9,853 bases of DNA from an uncultured bacterium (GCA_903896915.1 CAITZN010000621.1:1-9853), one strand, 5' to 3'; numbered from the stretch's first letter, positions 1 through 6,998 are shown. Translations and numbers: made by a program. The notes: generated by a model from the sequence alone, not told the origin.

Positions 1-623
1 ATAACCGGACAGATCCGGTCCAGGCCGCAGACAATGGCGTCTTCTAACGTGGCATCATTGATGATAGGGGATTGCCGTACCGCCACCGTCACCTTGCAGC
101 CACCGGCAAGCAGGAGCTCGATCAGCAGTTTATCGAAAACGATTTCACTGCAGTTATCGGCCAGATAGAGAATATTCGGTTTTGTGGTAATGAGCTGCTG
201 CAGAGCCAGATAATGGTTGACCACCAAGGGTTGCCGGCAGGAGGCCAGAGCCTTCTCACGGTCAAGTCGGTATTGCGACCCGTAATCAAGAACATTGGCA
301 TTAATGGCAAACTGTACTGCCGCCAGCAAGGGATCGGGCTCCCTTTGGATAAGTTCTCTGGTCCGGGTTTCCAGACCTAGGGCAAAGGAGTTACTCTCCT
401 GCTTCTCGGCTGCGTAGGGATCGGCCACCCCGGTCCTCCGGGCGATCAGGCGGTAATAATGGACGGCATTTTCTGGCGGTGGGATACTTGGATCAAAGCT
501 TGCCAGCATCGCCCCCACCTCCCCGGTCAGCCGCCAGTGCTGCTCAGGATCAGTGGTACTGCGGCGAACCGTGGCCAAAGCCTGGCGCAGAAAACAGACA
601 AGACAATCGTTTCCGGTCTGCAT
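1..623 (-). CDS. DUF89/ARMT1-like metal-dependent phosphatase (C-terminus beyond left edge)
   Basis: I translated this frame by hand; 207 residues are visible and the gene runs off the left edge with no stop. Family marks: an N-terminal Cys pair (DCLVC, Cys7 and Cys10), PPENAVHYYRLIARRTG near 48-64, a D-PYAAEKQESN stretch near 68-78, NANVLDYGS at 108-116, the metal-site motif LADNCSE (Asp156, Asn157), and PIINDATLEDA at 186-196 with Asp190. These match the bacterial/archaeal DUF89 group, whose better-known relatives are Mn/Ni-dependent phosphatases thought to hydrolyse damaged sugar phosphates; the substrate here is unknown. The ATG shares its A with the TGA of the upstream ttcA-like gene (TGATG). 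An AGGAGG Shine-Dalgarno at 629-634 lies inside the last codons of that gene, 5 bases from the ATG, so the start is well fixed. The usual DNAGE signature reads DNCSE. Confidence 0.87.
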   Translation of the reverse strand, partial: MQTGNDCLVCFLRQALATVRRSTTDPEQHWRLTGEVGAMLASFDPSIPPPENAVHYYRLIARRTGVADPYAAEKQESNSFALGLETRTRELIQREPDPLLAAVQFAINANVLDYGSQYRLDREKALASCRQPLVVNHYLALQQLITTKPNILYLADNCSEIVFDKLLIELLLAGGCKVTVAVRQSPIINDATLEDAIVCGLDRICPV

Positions 624-1384
624 CAGGGCCTCCTGCCACCGCTTTGTTTAAGCAGGTAATCCTGACGGACATTACCAAGCGCAGCAAAAATATGTTCTTT
701 AGCTCCCGGAATGTACTGATAGATGTGTTCAGCCAGTTGATGAATGTCCCGGCGCTTAGTCTTTTCCGAGAGAGGGCAGGCGGAACGGACAGGTTCCAGA
801 CCAAGATCGCGGCCAATCCGTTCGATCTCCCCTTTGTCAAGATAGGCGAGCGGACGGATCAGTGCCAACCGTCCGGAAAAAAGATCCTGGCGTGGCAACA
901 TGGTGCTGATATTACCAGCACAGGTCAGATTGAGTAGAAATGTTTCGATGATGTCGTCCCGGTGATGACCGAAGGCGATTTTGTTGCATCCGCACTGCCG
1001 TGCATAAGCAAACAACTGGGTCCGCCGAGAACGAGCGCACTGAAAACAGAAATCATGCCCCAAAGCGGCAGATTGTAGTTTTTGAGGGTCCGGCCGCCAG
1101 AGGGCAGGAAGAACATGTAGATCTAAACCGAAATCGCGCAAGAGAGCAGCAATAAGACCGGCGCCCTCACCAAAGGCATCACCTTCTGGTTCCATGTCGA
1201 CATGCACGACCTGCAGCTCGTAGTGGATAGGAGCTTTTCTCCGCCAGCCAGCCAGCAACCAAGCAAGAACCAGAGAATCAACGCCACCGGAGACGGCGAT
1301 CAGTACCCGATCGCCGTCGGCCAGCATAGCGTAATCGTGCATGGCCCGGCCAATACGCCGATTTACATTTCTTGTCAGCTGCAC
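623..1384 (-). CDS. ttcA: TtcA-family tRNA 2-thiocytidine synthase (PP-loop ATPase)
   Basis: The 253-residue product looks like TtcA, which activates cytidine 32 of some tRNAs with ATP and inserts sulfur using a [4Fe-4S] cluster. The N-terminal stretch (IGRAMHDYAMLADGDRVLIA) is TtcA-like. The PP-loop SGGVDS is at residues 32-37. The CxxC pair is Cys113/Cys116 (CFQC), followed by GHHRDD at 139-144, and the third cluster cysteine is Cys203 in SACPLS. All three cluster cysteines are therefore present. It is shorter than E. coli TtcA (311 residues) and lacks that protein's extra tail. The start is GTG; an in-frame TGA 18 bases upstream leaves no earlier choice, and the Shine-Dalgarno is poor. It follows the lipoprotein gene by 27 bases and overlaps the DUF89 gene by one base, so the three probably form one operon. 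TilS is less likely because of the Cys pattern. The family is clear; the exact tRNA position is inferred. Confidence 0.85.
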   Translation of the reverse strand: MQLTRNVNRRIGRAMHDYAMLADGDRVLIAVSGGVDSLVLAWLLAGWRRKAPIHYELQVVHVDMEPEGDAFGEGAGLIAALLRDFGLDLHVLPALWRPDPQKLQSAALGHDFCFQCARSRRTQLFAYARQCGCNKIAFGHHRDDIIETFLLNLTCAGNISTMLPRQDLFSGRLALIRPLAYLDKGEIERIGRDLGLEPVRSACPLSEKTKRRDIHQLAEHIYQYIPGAKEHIFAALGNVRQDYLLKQSGGRRP

Positions 1385-1411
1385 CGGGGCCGCCGAAAGG
1401 AATCACACCTT

Positions 1412-2053
1412 TTATTTGCCCTCAAAATAGGTGCACTGCCCCAGCCGTTCCTTCACGCCCTCACGCAGCAACTCCTCCGCGGTCAACCAGGTCATGCCAC
1501 GGTTTTGGGCCTTGGGAAGGGTCAACAGATTATCCATAACCGACTGCTGTTTTTCATCAAATCGGCCATGGCAGATCACCTTGCCATTACCCGTTTCGTA
1601 GAGTTTGTAGGTAAAGGTCACGGCTGCCGGATTTTTCGCGCCATACGGCCCGCCCACTCTATCAGCATATTGACTAAGGGTGGTTTCCAGAACTGCGTTA
1701 CATTTGAACTGATCGGCAATCCGTCGGGCATTGACCAGATTATTGGCAACGCCTTCAGTCTTCTTTGCAGCACCCTGCCCTTCGGCGACAAATCGAACGT
1801 TGGCCTTGCCAGTCAGAAATTGCTTAAGCAGACCATCCATGACCTGACCACCATCTTTCAATGTCTTTTTCTCTGCCGGAGAAAGTATGTCCTCAAAATC
1901 AACAGAGGGCTGGACCGGCATCACTGCAATACATGAAATTGCGACACTCGGGTCTGTGGCAACAGAAGTGGGCCCTTCTTTCTGAGCACAGCCTGCGGCA
2001 ACGATGATACAACATAGCGCCAACCCAACTTTAAATTTAGAAAATGCCGTCAC
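1412..2053 (-). CDS. Unrecognised small lipoprotein
   Basis: I do not recognise this 213-residue protein. From a GTG start it has a short basic n-region (TAFSKFK), a hydrophobic stretch (VGLALCCIIVAA) and a lipobox-like VAAGC with Cys22, so it should be exported and lipid-anchored; an outer-membrane site would be usual. After that, CIAVMPV at 41-47 followed by helical segments, CNAVLETTLSQYADR near 118-132 and TFTYKLYETGNGKVICHG near 146-163 give the alternating strand/helix pattern of CsgG/LpoB/TolB-N-like lipoproteins. That is only a fold-level guess. An ATG 15 bases upstream would give five extra residues (MRRIR), but those codons contain a perfect AGGAGG six bases before the GTG, so I prefer the GTG. 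It sits 147 bases downstream of hisB and 27 bases upstream of ttcA. A hydrophilic tail (ELLREGVKERLGQ) precedes the end. Confidence 0.75.
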   Translation of the reverse strand: MTAFSKFKVGLALCCIIVAAGCAQKEGPTSVATDPSVAISCIAVMPVQPSVDFEDILSPAEKKTLKDGGQVMDGLLKQFLTGKANVRFVAEGQGAAKKTEGVANNLVNARRIADQFKCNAVLETTLSQYADRVGGPYGAKNPAAVTFTYKLYETGNGKVICHGRFDEKQQSVMDNLLTLPKAQNRGMTWLTAEELLREGVKERLGQCTYFEGK

Positions 2054-2059
2054 CCTGAT

Positions 2060-2065
2060 CCTCCT
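2060..2065 (-). promoter_or_regulatory. Shine-Dalgarno that sets the lipoprotein start
   Basis: On the minus strand AGGAGG lies six bases before the GTG at 2053-2051. The competing ATG at 2068-2066 would place this perfect ribosome-binding site inside the gene as two rare Arg codons and has no Shine-Dalgarno of its own, so the GTG is the better start. Confidence 0.75.
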
Positions 2066-2200
2066 CATGCGTCTTTATTTGATTAATTTTAGTCCTTGTC
2101 GGCCCGGCCACTGCGCAGCTGGCGATTTGCCCTACCGCACAATGGCATGTCTTCATCTACTTTATAGTAAAGGCCTATATCTATATCTGAACGAATGGCT

Positions 2201-2800
2201 TTAGAGCATCCCTTTTGATGAGAGTTGACCGCTCACCAGCGGATGGGGACTAGCGGCCATCGACACTGCACGGCCAAGCGCCTTGAAAACAGCTTCAAGA
2301 ATATGGTGCCCGTTTTCGCCATGGAGCAGATCGACATGCAGCGTCAGGCCGGCATGAAGCATAAAGGCACGGAGAAACTCTTTTGCCAAAGGGGTATCAA
2401 AGGTTCCGACTTTTGCCTCAGCCAACGGTACCTGATAGTGCAGATAAGGGCGATTGGAGAAATCGCAGCAGACCCTGACCAGCGTTTCATCCATAGGGAC
2501 ATAGGCCTGACCATAACGGCAAATGCCTGATTTGTCACCGAGGGCCTGATCAAAAGCCATCCCCAGACATATACCTAGATCTTCAACCGTGTGATGGTCA
2601 TCGACATCGGTATCTCCCTGGGCAGCTATTTCCAGATCAAAAAACCCGTGGACGGCAAAAAGAGTGAGCATATGATCCATAAAACCGACACCGGTGCTAA
2701 CGGCGACCTTGCCTGTTCCCTCCAGGGCAAGGACAAGTTGAATATCGGTTTCCTTGGTTTTGCGCTGCAATGACGCTCTCCGGGTAGCGCGCTCTGTCAT
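2201..2800 (-). CDS. hisB: Imidazoleglycerol-phosphate dehydratase
   Basis: This 199-residue enzyme dehydrates imidazole glycerol phosphate to imidazole acetol phosphate in histidine biosynthesis, in the cytoplasm. The diagnostic parts are all present: GVGFMDHML at 37-45, the metal-binding DDHHTVEDLG at 67-76, MDETLVRVCCDFSNRPYL at 103-120, HAGLTLHVDLLHGENGHHIL at 149-168 with the second metal-binding HH-x-x-E (His165, His166, Glu169), and the terminal SGQLSSKGML. It is the single-function form, without the HAD-type histidinol-phosphatase domain fused in E. coli HisB. An ATG 15 bases upstream has no ribosome-binding site; the chosen ATG follows GAGGTG (2808-2813) by seven bases and gives the usual family length. 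No other his gene is in the window, so it is away from a classical his operon. It is transcribed leftward from the AT-rich region at 2816-3155. Confidence 0.97.
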   Translation of the reverse strand: MTERATRRASLQRKTKETDIQLVLALEGTGKVAVSTGVGFMDHMLTLFAVHGFFDLEIAAQGDTDVDDHHTVEDLGICLGMAFDQALGDKSGICRYGQAYVPMDETLVRVCCDFSNRPYLHYQVPLAEAKVGTFDTPLAKEFLRAFMLHAGLTLHVDLLHGENGHHILEAVFKALGRAVSMAASPHPLVSGQLSSKGML

Positions 2801-2807
2801 TGGCCTG

Positions 2808-2813
2808 CACCTC
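2808..2813 (-). promoter_or_regulatory. Shine-Dalgarno of hisB
   Basis: GAGGTG on the minus strand lies seven bases before the ATG at 2800-2798 and overlaps an upstream in-frame ATG (2815-2813). This decides the start of hisB in favour of the downstream ATG. Confidence 0.7.
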
Positions 2814-2815
2814 AT

Positions 2816-3155
2816 GGGTTATTAATGTAACCGAGTTGAAATTCTTAAAAAGCTTCGATATGCTTCCCTACTGGTATTCTCAAAATATTTTCAACAACTG
2901 TAGTCAATTTTAACGACAGGCTCAACAACTGATACAGATGTCACGGTATATTTTCGTAAAAACGAGCCCTGAGCAAAATCATGCTCCCAGAAGTGGGGCA
3001 AACACTCCGCCCAAGTAACAACATAAATTTATTAAAAAGAATTAAGATGCACCGTATTATTCCTTAAAATTATTGACATTAGTTCTCCGTCAAAACCCCA
3101 TTGTTTTTCTTGCGCTTCCGCCCCACATGAAAACGTATAAAATAATAATTTTTTA
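2816..3155. other. AT-rich divergent intergenic region without a gene
   Basis: I see no credible coding frame between hisB (leftward) and the tRNA-Gly promoter (rightward). The region should hold the hisB promoter on the minus strand. A TTGACT on that strand near 2901-2906 is the best -35 candidate, but I could not pair it with a good -10 at normal spacing. It also contains a 10-base direct repeat (separate entry), two short adjacent hairpins (GAGCA/TGCTC at 2971-2986 and CCCA/TGGG at 2986-2997), an AT palindrome at 3023-3032, and an A/T-rich tract at 3136-3155 just upstream of the tRNA -35, where an UP element would lie. Confidence 0.5.
2891..2931. repeat. 10-bp direct repeat TCAACAACTG, 31-bp period
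   Basis: TCAACAACTG occurs exactly at 2891-2900 and again at 2922-2931. The start-to-start distance of 31 bases is close to three turns of B-DNA, so both copies face the same side of the helix. They lie about 90-130 bases upstream of the hisB start, where a regulator could bind. A role as operator is inference; no regulator is identified. Confidence 0.45.
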
Positions 3156-3185
3156 TTGACACAGCCCTATCGATATTGTTAAAGT
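3156..3185 (+). promoter_or_regulatory. Sigma70-type promoter of tRNA-Gly
   Basis: A perfect -35 box TTGACA (3156-3161) is followed after 18 bases by TAAAGT (3180-3185), four of six matches to the -10 consensus. A run of A/T upstream (about 3136-3155) could act as an UP element. Transcription would start near 3192, leaving a short 5' leader before the mature tRNA at 3211. It is the only convincing promoter upstream of tRNA-Gly and of rplM-rpsI. Confidence 0.65.
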
Positions 3186-3210
3186 CGGCTGCTGTTACGG
3201 AAAATAACAA

Positions 3211-3285
<75 letters not shown>

Positions 3286-3299
3286 AGAGAGACTCCAAG

Positions 3300-3329
3300 G
3301 TTCGGACCTCTGTTCGAGCTTTTTTTTTT
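3300..3329 (+). terminator. Terminator-like hairpin between tRNA-Gly and rplM
   Basis: GTTCGGAC (3300-3307) pairs with GTTCGAGC (3312-3319) over eight positions, two of them G-U, with a CTCT loop, and is followed directly by ten T (3320-3329). Weak pairs could extend the foot of the stem. This has the form of an intrinsic terminator 14 bases after the tRNA 3' end. Because rplM starts at 3349, it may act as a partial terminator or attenuator. Confidence 0.65.
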
Positions 3330-3348
3330 AAGTGTTGAGGCCCATATA

Positions 3349-3777
3349 ATGAAAACCTATTATACGCCGGTAAATGAAATTGATCGCAAATGGTACGTAG
3401 CCGATGCCGACGGTAAGGTTCTTGGGCGCATCGCCACGGAAATAGCCCTTCGCCTGCGTGGCAAACACAAACCTACGTTCTGTAATTTTCAGGATAACGG
3501 TGATTTTGTTATTGTTGTCAATGCCGAAAAAATCCATCTCACGGGTAATAAATGGGACGACAAGATCTATCATCACCATACTGGATACCCCGGCGGCATC
3601 AAATCCCAGACCGCCCGCGACATTCTGACAAAGAAACCCGAAGAACTGATTCGTATGGCCGTGAAAGGCATGCTGCCAAAAAATAAACTTGGTCGGGCGC
3701 AATTGAAAAAACTGAAAGTCTACACCGGCACGGATCATCCCCATCAGGCACAAAAACCTGAAAATCTCGAGATTTGA
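3349..3777 (+). CDS. rplM: 50S ribosomal protein L13
   Basis: The 142-residue product is L13, an early-assembling protein of the large ribosomal subunit that binds 23S rRNA; the length equals that of E. coli L13. Recognisable blocks are [20 protein letters not shown] near 14-33, LRGKHKP, the HHTGYPGG segment, the [20 protein letters not shown] block, and the ending [14 protein letters not shown]. The ATG is preceded by TGAGG (3336-3340) at eight bases. A longer in-frame reading back into the tRNA gene is an artefact. It is 17 bases upstream of rpsI, the usual L13-S9 pair. In E. coli L13 represses its own operon; here the visible control element is the hairpin with ten T just upstream. No private promoter is apparent between that hairpin and the start. 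Confidence 0.97.
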   Translation: MKTYYTPVNEIDRKWYVADADGKVLGRIATEIALRLRGKHKPTFCNFQDNGDFVIVVNAEKIHLTGNKWDDKIYHHHTGYPGGIKSQTARDILTKKPEELIRMAVKGMLPKNKLGRAQLKKLKVYTGTDHPHQAQKPENLEI

Positions 3778-3794
3778 TAACGGAGCACATGATT

Positions 3795-4187
3795 ATGGCC
3801 CAAGAACAGACATACGCTACCGGCAGACGGAAAACAGCAATAGCCAGAGTCTGGATTACACCCGGCAGCGGCAAGCTCGTAATCAACAAGATGCCACTGT
3901 ACGACTACTTCGGTAACATTTTCTTTGAGCCAAAGGTCGCAAAACCCTTTGTCGTCACCGAGACTACAGAACAATATGACGTACATGCCACGGTTAAAGG
4001 TGGCGGCAAGTCAGCGCAGATAGATGCGCTTGTCCATGGTATATCCAGGGCATTGCAGGAATTAAATCCGGAAATGCGCCTGCCGCTAAAAAGAGCTGGC
4101 CTGCTGACCCGTGATCCTCGCGCCAAAGAACGGAAAAAATACGGCCAACGCGGTGCTCGTGCCCGCTTCCAGTTCTCTAAACGATAA
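3795..4187 (+). CDS. rpsI: 30S ribosomal protein S9
   Basis: The 130-residue protein is S9 of the small subunit, whose basic tail reaches toward the P-site tRNA. Visible are the N-terminal YATGRRKTAIARVWI block, the glycine-rich GSGKLVIN, the VKGGGKSAQIDALVHGISRA segment, LLTRDPRAKERKKYG, and the conserved end ARARFQFSKR. Length equals that of E. coli S9. Three starts are possible in frame: a TTG that overlaps the rplM stop, an ATG at 3789 and an ATG at 3795. GGAG at 3782-3785 is nine bases before the ATG at 3795 but only three before 3789, and the family start MAQ-like supports 3795. It follows rplM by 17 bases and ends before a strong terminator. Confidence 0.97.
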   Translation: MAQEQTYATGRRKTAIARVWITPGSGKLVINKMPLYDYFGNIFFEPKVAKPFVVTETTEQYDVHATVKGGGKSAQIDALVHGISRALQELNPEMRLPLKRAGLLTRDPRAKERKKYGQRGARARFQFSKR

Positions 4188-4241
4188 TTTCGCGGCTATC
4201 GGAGCAGATCGCTACAATTCTTTCCAGCAAAATTTAAGTCC

Positions 4242-4278
4242 AGGGAATAACGAACGCTTCGTTATTCCCTTTTTTTTT
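4242..4278 (+). terminator. Strong intrinsic terminator after rpsI
   Basis: AGGGAATAACGAA (4242-4254) and TTCGTTATTCCCT (4258-4270) form a perfect 13-bp stem with a CGC loop, followed by a run of T ending at 4278. It lies 54 bases past the rpsI stop and ends the rplM-rpsI transcript. argC begins only 43 bases further on. Confidence 0.93.
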
Positions 4279-4321
4279 AACAGTATGCCTTGCCCCACTG
4301 GTACTTAGAGAGGAAACTATC

Positions 4322-5362
4322 ATGTTGCATGTTGGTATTGTTGGCGCCTCCGGCTATACCGGGGTCGAACTGGCAAGACTCCTAGCCGGTCATCCTGAAA
4401 TTTGTCTCACTGCTGCAACTTCACGACAGTATGCAGGCAAACTGCTTGCCGAAGTTTTCCCCAACCTGCGAAAACGGGTGGATATCCGCTGCGAAAACCT
4501 ATCAGTTGACGAACTTATCGAACGAGCGGATTTTTTCTTCACCGCTGTTCCCCACAAGACGGCCATGGACATTGTTCCCAAACTCCTCGCCGCCGGAAAG
4601 AAAGTGGTCGATCTGAGTGCAGATTACCGAATCCATGACCCTGCTGTCTACGAGGCGTGGTACCAGGAACATTCGAGCCCGGAATTGCTTGCTGAAGCGG
4701 CCTATGGTCTTCCTGAACTCTACAGAGATCGCATCCGGACGGCACGATTGACCGCCAATCCAGGCTGCTACCCAACTTCGGTTATCCTCGCTCTAACCCC
4801 GTTGCTCCGGCATAACCTGATCGATCCGGGCACCCTTATTATCGATTCTAAATCAGGAACCTCCGGTGCTGGCAGGGCAGCCAGCGTAGGCACACTATTC
4901 TGTGAGGTAACCGACGGTTTCAGGCCCTATAAAGTAGGGGGGACCCATCGCCACATTCCTGAAATCGAGCAGGAATTGACTGTAGCAGCAGGAAAGCTGG
5001 TGACCGTTTCTTTTACCCCACACCTTCTACCGGTTTCAAGGGGAATACTCAGCACCATGTATGCCTCGCTCACCAATGAGGGCGATAGTACCGATCTGCA
5101 GGCACTCTACGAAGAGACCTATGCCGACGAACCGTTTGTTCGAGTACTACCGACCGGCACCCCACCGGCAACCCAACATGTCCGCGGCTCCAACTGCTGT
5201 GACATTTCGCTGCAAAAGGATCCGCGTACCGGGCGGCTTATCATCATGTCGGCCATTGACAATATTGTGAAAGGGGCGTCCGGACAAGCAGTGCAAAACA
5301 TGAACCTTATGAACGGCTTCCCGGAAACCACAGGGTTGATGGGTGCGCCTCTTTTCCCTTGA
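4322..5362 (+). CDS. argC: N-acetyl-gamma-glutamyl-phosphate reductase
   Basis: The 346-residue enzyme reduces N-acetylglutamyl phosphate with NADPH to the semialdehyde, the third step of arginine synthesis. The N-terminal nucleotide-binding loop GASGYTG is at 8-14. The active-site cysteine is Cys149 in [15 protein letters not shown] at 178-185 and [12 protein letters not shown] at 206-217 contain the conserved catalytic-region histidines. [14 protein letters not shown] follows, and [18 protein letters not shown] near 313-330 closes the family pattern. GAGAGG at 4308-4313 is eight bases before the ATG. It is the first gene of a tight unit: its TGA shares a base with the truA ATG. No other arg gene is in the window. 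Only 43 bases separate it from the terminator behind rpsI, so its promoter must be very compact or overlap the terminator; I could not identify a good one. Confidence 0.97.
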   Translation: MLHVGIVGASGYTGVELARLLAGHPEICLTAATSRQYAGKLLAEVFPNLRKRVDIRCENLSVDELIERADFFFTAVPHKTAMDIVPKLLAAGKKVVDLSADYRIHDPAVYEAWYQEHSSPELLAEAAYGLPELYRDRIRTARLTANPGCYPTSVILALTPLLRHNLIDPGTLIIDSKSGTSGAGRAASVGTLFCEVTDGFRPYKVGGTHRHIPEIEQELTVAAGKLVTVSFTPHLLPVSRGILSTMYASLTNEGDSTDLQALYEETYADEPFVRVLPTGTPPATQHVRGSNCCDISLQKDPRTGRLIIMSAIDNIVKGASGQAVQNMNLMNGFPETTGLMGAPLFP

Positions 5363-6147
5363 TGTCACGTACTATCCGACTGCTGATTGCTTATGATGGC
5401 GGCAACTACCAAGGGTGGCAACGCCAACGGCACGGTCAGACTGTCCAGAATATACTGGAAAAACGATTAACCCTCCTCTGCAACGAATCGGTTACCCTGC
5501 ACGGAGCCGGGAGGACTGATACCGGGGTGCATGCCCTTGGCATGGTCGCCCATTTTCAAACCATAACAGCCATTCCGATCATCGCTTTTTTCAAGGGACT
5601 CAACTCGATGCTCCCTAGAGACATCCGCATTTTGCAGGCCGAGGAAGCGCCTCAAGATTTCCACAGCCGTTTCAGCGCCCTGGGAAAAACCTATCGTTAT
5701 GATTTCTTCACCGGAGCCCTGCAATTGCCTTCTGACCGTCTGTACCGGGCTCACCTGCCAGGCACCTTTGATCTGGATCGCCTAAGCTCAGGGCTGGAAA
5801 GTATCATCGGCACTCACGATTTCTCCAGTTTTGAACGCACCGGTTCCCGTGATAAAAATGCGGTCAATGGACGCGGTGCAATCCGTACCCTCTTTTATGC
5901 CAGCTGCTTCCCACAGTTAGGGTGTGCCGACTGCTGGTCGCTCCGACTTACCGGCGATGGTTTCCTCCGCCAGATGGTACGTATCATCGCCGGAACACTG
6001 ATCGAAATAGGCCAGGGAAAATACCCGTCCGATAGGCTGGCCGGTATTCTCGCTGCCAAGGACCGCACCAAGGCGGGCCCCACAGCCCCTGCCTGCGGTC
6101 TGTTTCTAGAAAAAATATATTACCATATCCCCTTTCTCGAATCATGA
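5362..6147 (+). CDS. truA: tRNA pseudouridine(38-40) synthase
   Basis: The 261-residue product is TruA, which isomerises uridines 38-40 in the anticodon arm of many tRNAs. The N-terminus carries IAYDGGNYQGWQRQ (about 9-22). The catalytic motif GRTDTGVHA has the nucleophilic Asp at residue 53. SALGKTYRY near 106-114 and the C-terminal GDGFLRQMVRIIAGTLIEIG are further family blocks. The ATG shares its A with the argC stop (TGATG). There is no Shine-Dalgarno in the C/T-rich bases before it, so translation is probably coupled to argC. A TTG one codon upstream is possible but has nothing to favour it. The end overlaps maf by four bases. In many bacteria truA sits beside rplM-rpsI, and here it remains in that neighbourhood with argC in between. 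Confidence 0.97.
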   Translation: MSRTIRLLIAYDGGNYQGWQRQRHGQTVQNILEKRLTLLCNESVTLHGAGRTDTGVHALGMVAHFQTITAIPIIAFFKGLNSMLPRDIRILQAEEAPQDFHSRFSALGKTYRYDFFTGALQLPSDRLYRAHLPGTFDLDRLSSGLESIIGTHDFSSFERTGSRDKNAVNGRGAIRTLFYASCFPQLGCADCWSLRLTGDGFLRQMVRIIAGTLIEIGQGKYPSDRLAGILAAKDRTKAGPTAPACGLFLEKIYYHIPFLES

Positions 6148-6752
6148 CTCTTTCTCCTGGCATGTTCACCGCCTGTTGCCCTATTATCCTCGCCTCGGCC
6201 TCGCCACGGCGGCAAGAATTCCTCTCCCAGCTCGGTCTTGAGTACCGAACGGTACCGGCCGTCATCGACGAAACACCTGCAATCGGAGAATCACCCGAAT
6301 GTTTTGCCAGGAGAATGGCTGTGGCCAAGGCCGAAAAAATCGCCACAATCTCTCCCGACTCCTGCGTCATTGGGGCCGACACCGTGGTTGCCCTTGATCA
6401 GACTCTTTTCGGAAAACCTTGCGGCCGGCACGAAGCATTGACCACCCTAAAAGCACTCCAAGGACAAACCCATCAAGTTATCACTGGTTTTGCCATTCTC
6501 ATGAAACAAAGGTCCATTGAGGAATGGGGAACGACAACCACCTTGGTAACCTTCGACACCTTTAGCGACGACATTCTCCAGGCCTATGTTGATTCAGGGG
6601 AACCCTTGGACAAGGCGGGCGCCTACGGCATTCAGGGCAAAGGGACTTTCCTGATCCGGTCCATCACCGGCTCCTACAGCAACGTCGTGGGCCTTCCGGT
6701 CAATGACGTTGTGCAGAGGCTCCTCATGCATGGCTTGGTGCAGCCACGCTGA
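6144..6752 (+). CDS. maf: Maf-family nucleotide pyrophosphatase (YhdE type)
   Basis: The 202-residue protein belongs to the Maf family, which hydrolyses non-canonical or excess nucleoside triphosphates to monophosphates. Visible motifs are ILASASPRRQEFLSQLGL near 15-32, the catalytic GADTVV at 77-82 with Asp79, FGKP, GQTHQVITGFAI near 107-118, and GEPLDKAGAYGIQGKG near 152-167. The KAGAYGIQG form points to the YhdE (dTTP/UTP pyrophosphatase) branch rather than YceF. The ATG overlaps the truA stop as ATGA and has no clear Shine-Dalgarno, so it is probably translated by coupling. An alternative ATG six codons later would remove a non-conserved MTLSPG and cannot be ruled out. It is the last gene of the argC-truA-maf unit. 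Confidence 0.94.
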   Translation: MTLSPGMFTACCPIILASASPRRQEFLSQLGLEYRTVPAVIDETPAIGESPECFARRMAVAKAEKIATISPDSCVIGADTVVALDQTLFGKPCGRHEALTTLKALQGQTHQVITGFAILMKQRSIEEWGTTTTLVTFDTFSDDILQAYVDSGEPLDKAGAYGIQGKGTFLIRSITGSYSNVVGLPVNDVVQRLLMHGLVQPR

Positions 6753-6874
6753 TCATCTCGCCAACAACGCCACTTAATCAGATCGGGAACATCGATCTTC
6801 ATGCAACCCGATACAAACTCCCAGCTGCAGGTTTGCCATTTGGGGCAATAATCGCCAAGAACCGTCTGACGCCC

Positions 6875-6904
6875 TTGACTTATCGGAAAATGTTGTGATA
6901 TCGT
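6875..6904 (+). promoter_or_regulatory. Possible promoter of the HEAT-protein gene
   Basis: TTGACT (6875-6880) is followed after 18 bases by TATCGT (6899-6904), five and four matches to the sigma70 consensus. If used, the transcript would have a leader of about 155 bases that includes the inverted repeat at 6999-7021. Weak support, from consensus matching only. Confidence 0.35.
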
Positions 6905-6998
6905 TTGATTACCTACACAGGGTTCGAACGAAGATGCACTGCGGGGGCGGAGGCGTGATCTCTACTCCAACTGACGATTGTCCATCTTGATCGACCTG

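Noticed and set aside
1202..1936. A 244-residue plus-strand open frame
   Set aside because: It is antisense to ttcA and the lipoprotein gene, both of which have clear coding marks; its translation resembles no family and has no ribosome-binding site.
2955..2997. Hairpins that could end a leftward small RNA
   Set aside because: Stems are only four or five pairs and the nearest T-run on the minus strand is displaced, so there is no support for an RNA gene.
3073..3078. A second TTGACA upstream of tRNA-Gly
   Set aside because: No -10-like hexamer lies 16-18 bases downstream.
3345..3350. Perfect TATAAT overlapping the rplM start codon
   Set aside because: A -35 box at normal spacing would fall in the T-run, and a transcript from it would begin inside the gene; probably chance.
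6918..6935. GGTTCGAA segment resembling a tRNA T-loop
   Set aside because: The flanks are not complementary and no acceptor or anticodon stem can be built around it; probably chance.
6677..6961. Minus-strand open frame with many Cys (for example DYCPKWQTC and GCMKIDVPD)
   Set aside because: It looks a little like a small Cys-rich protein, but there is no ATG, GTG or TTG upstream of the Cys region in frame, no ribosome-binding site, and the 3' part is antisense to maf. A gene remnant cannot be excluded.
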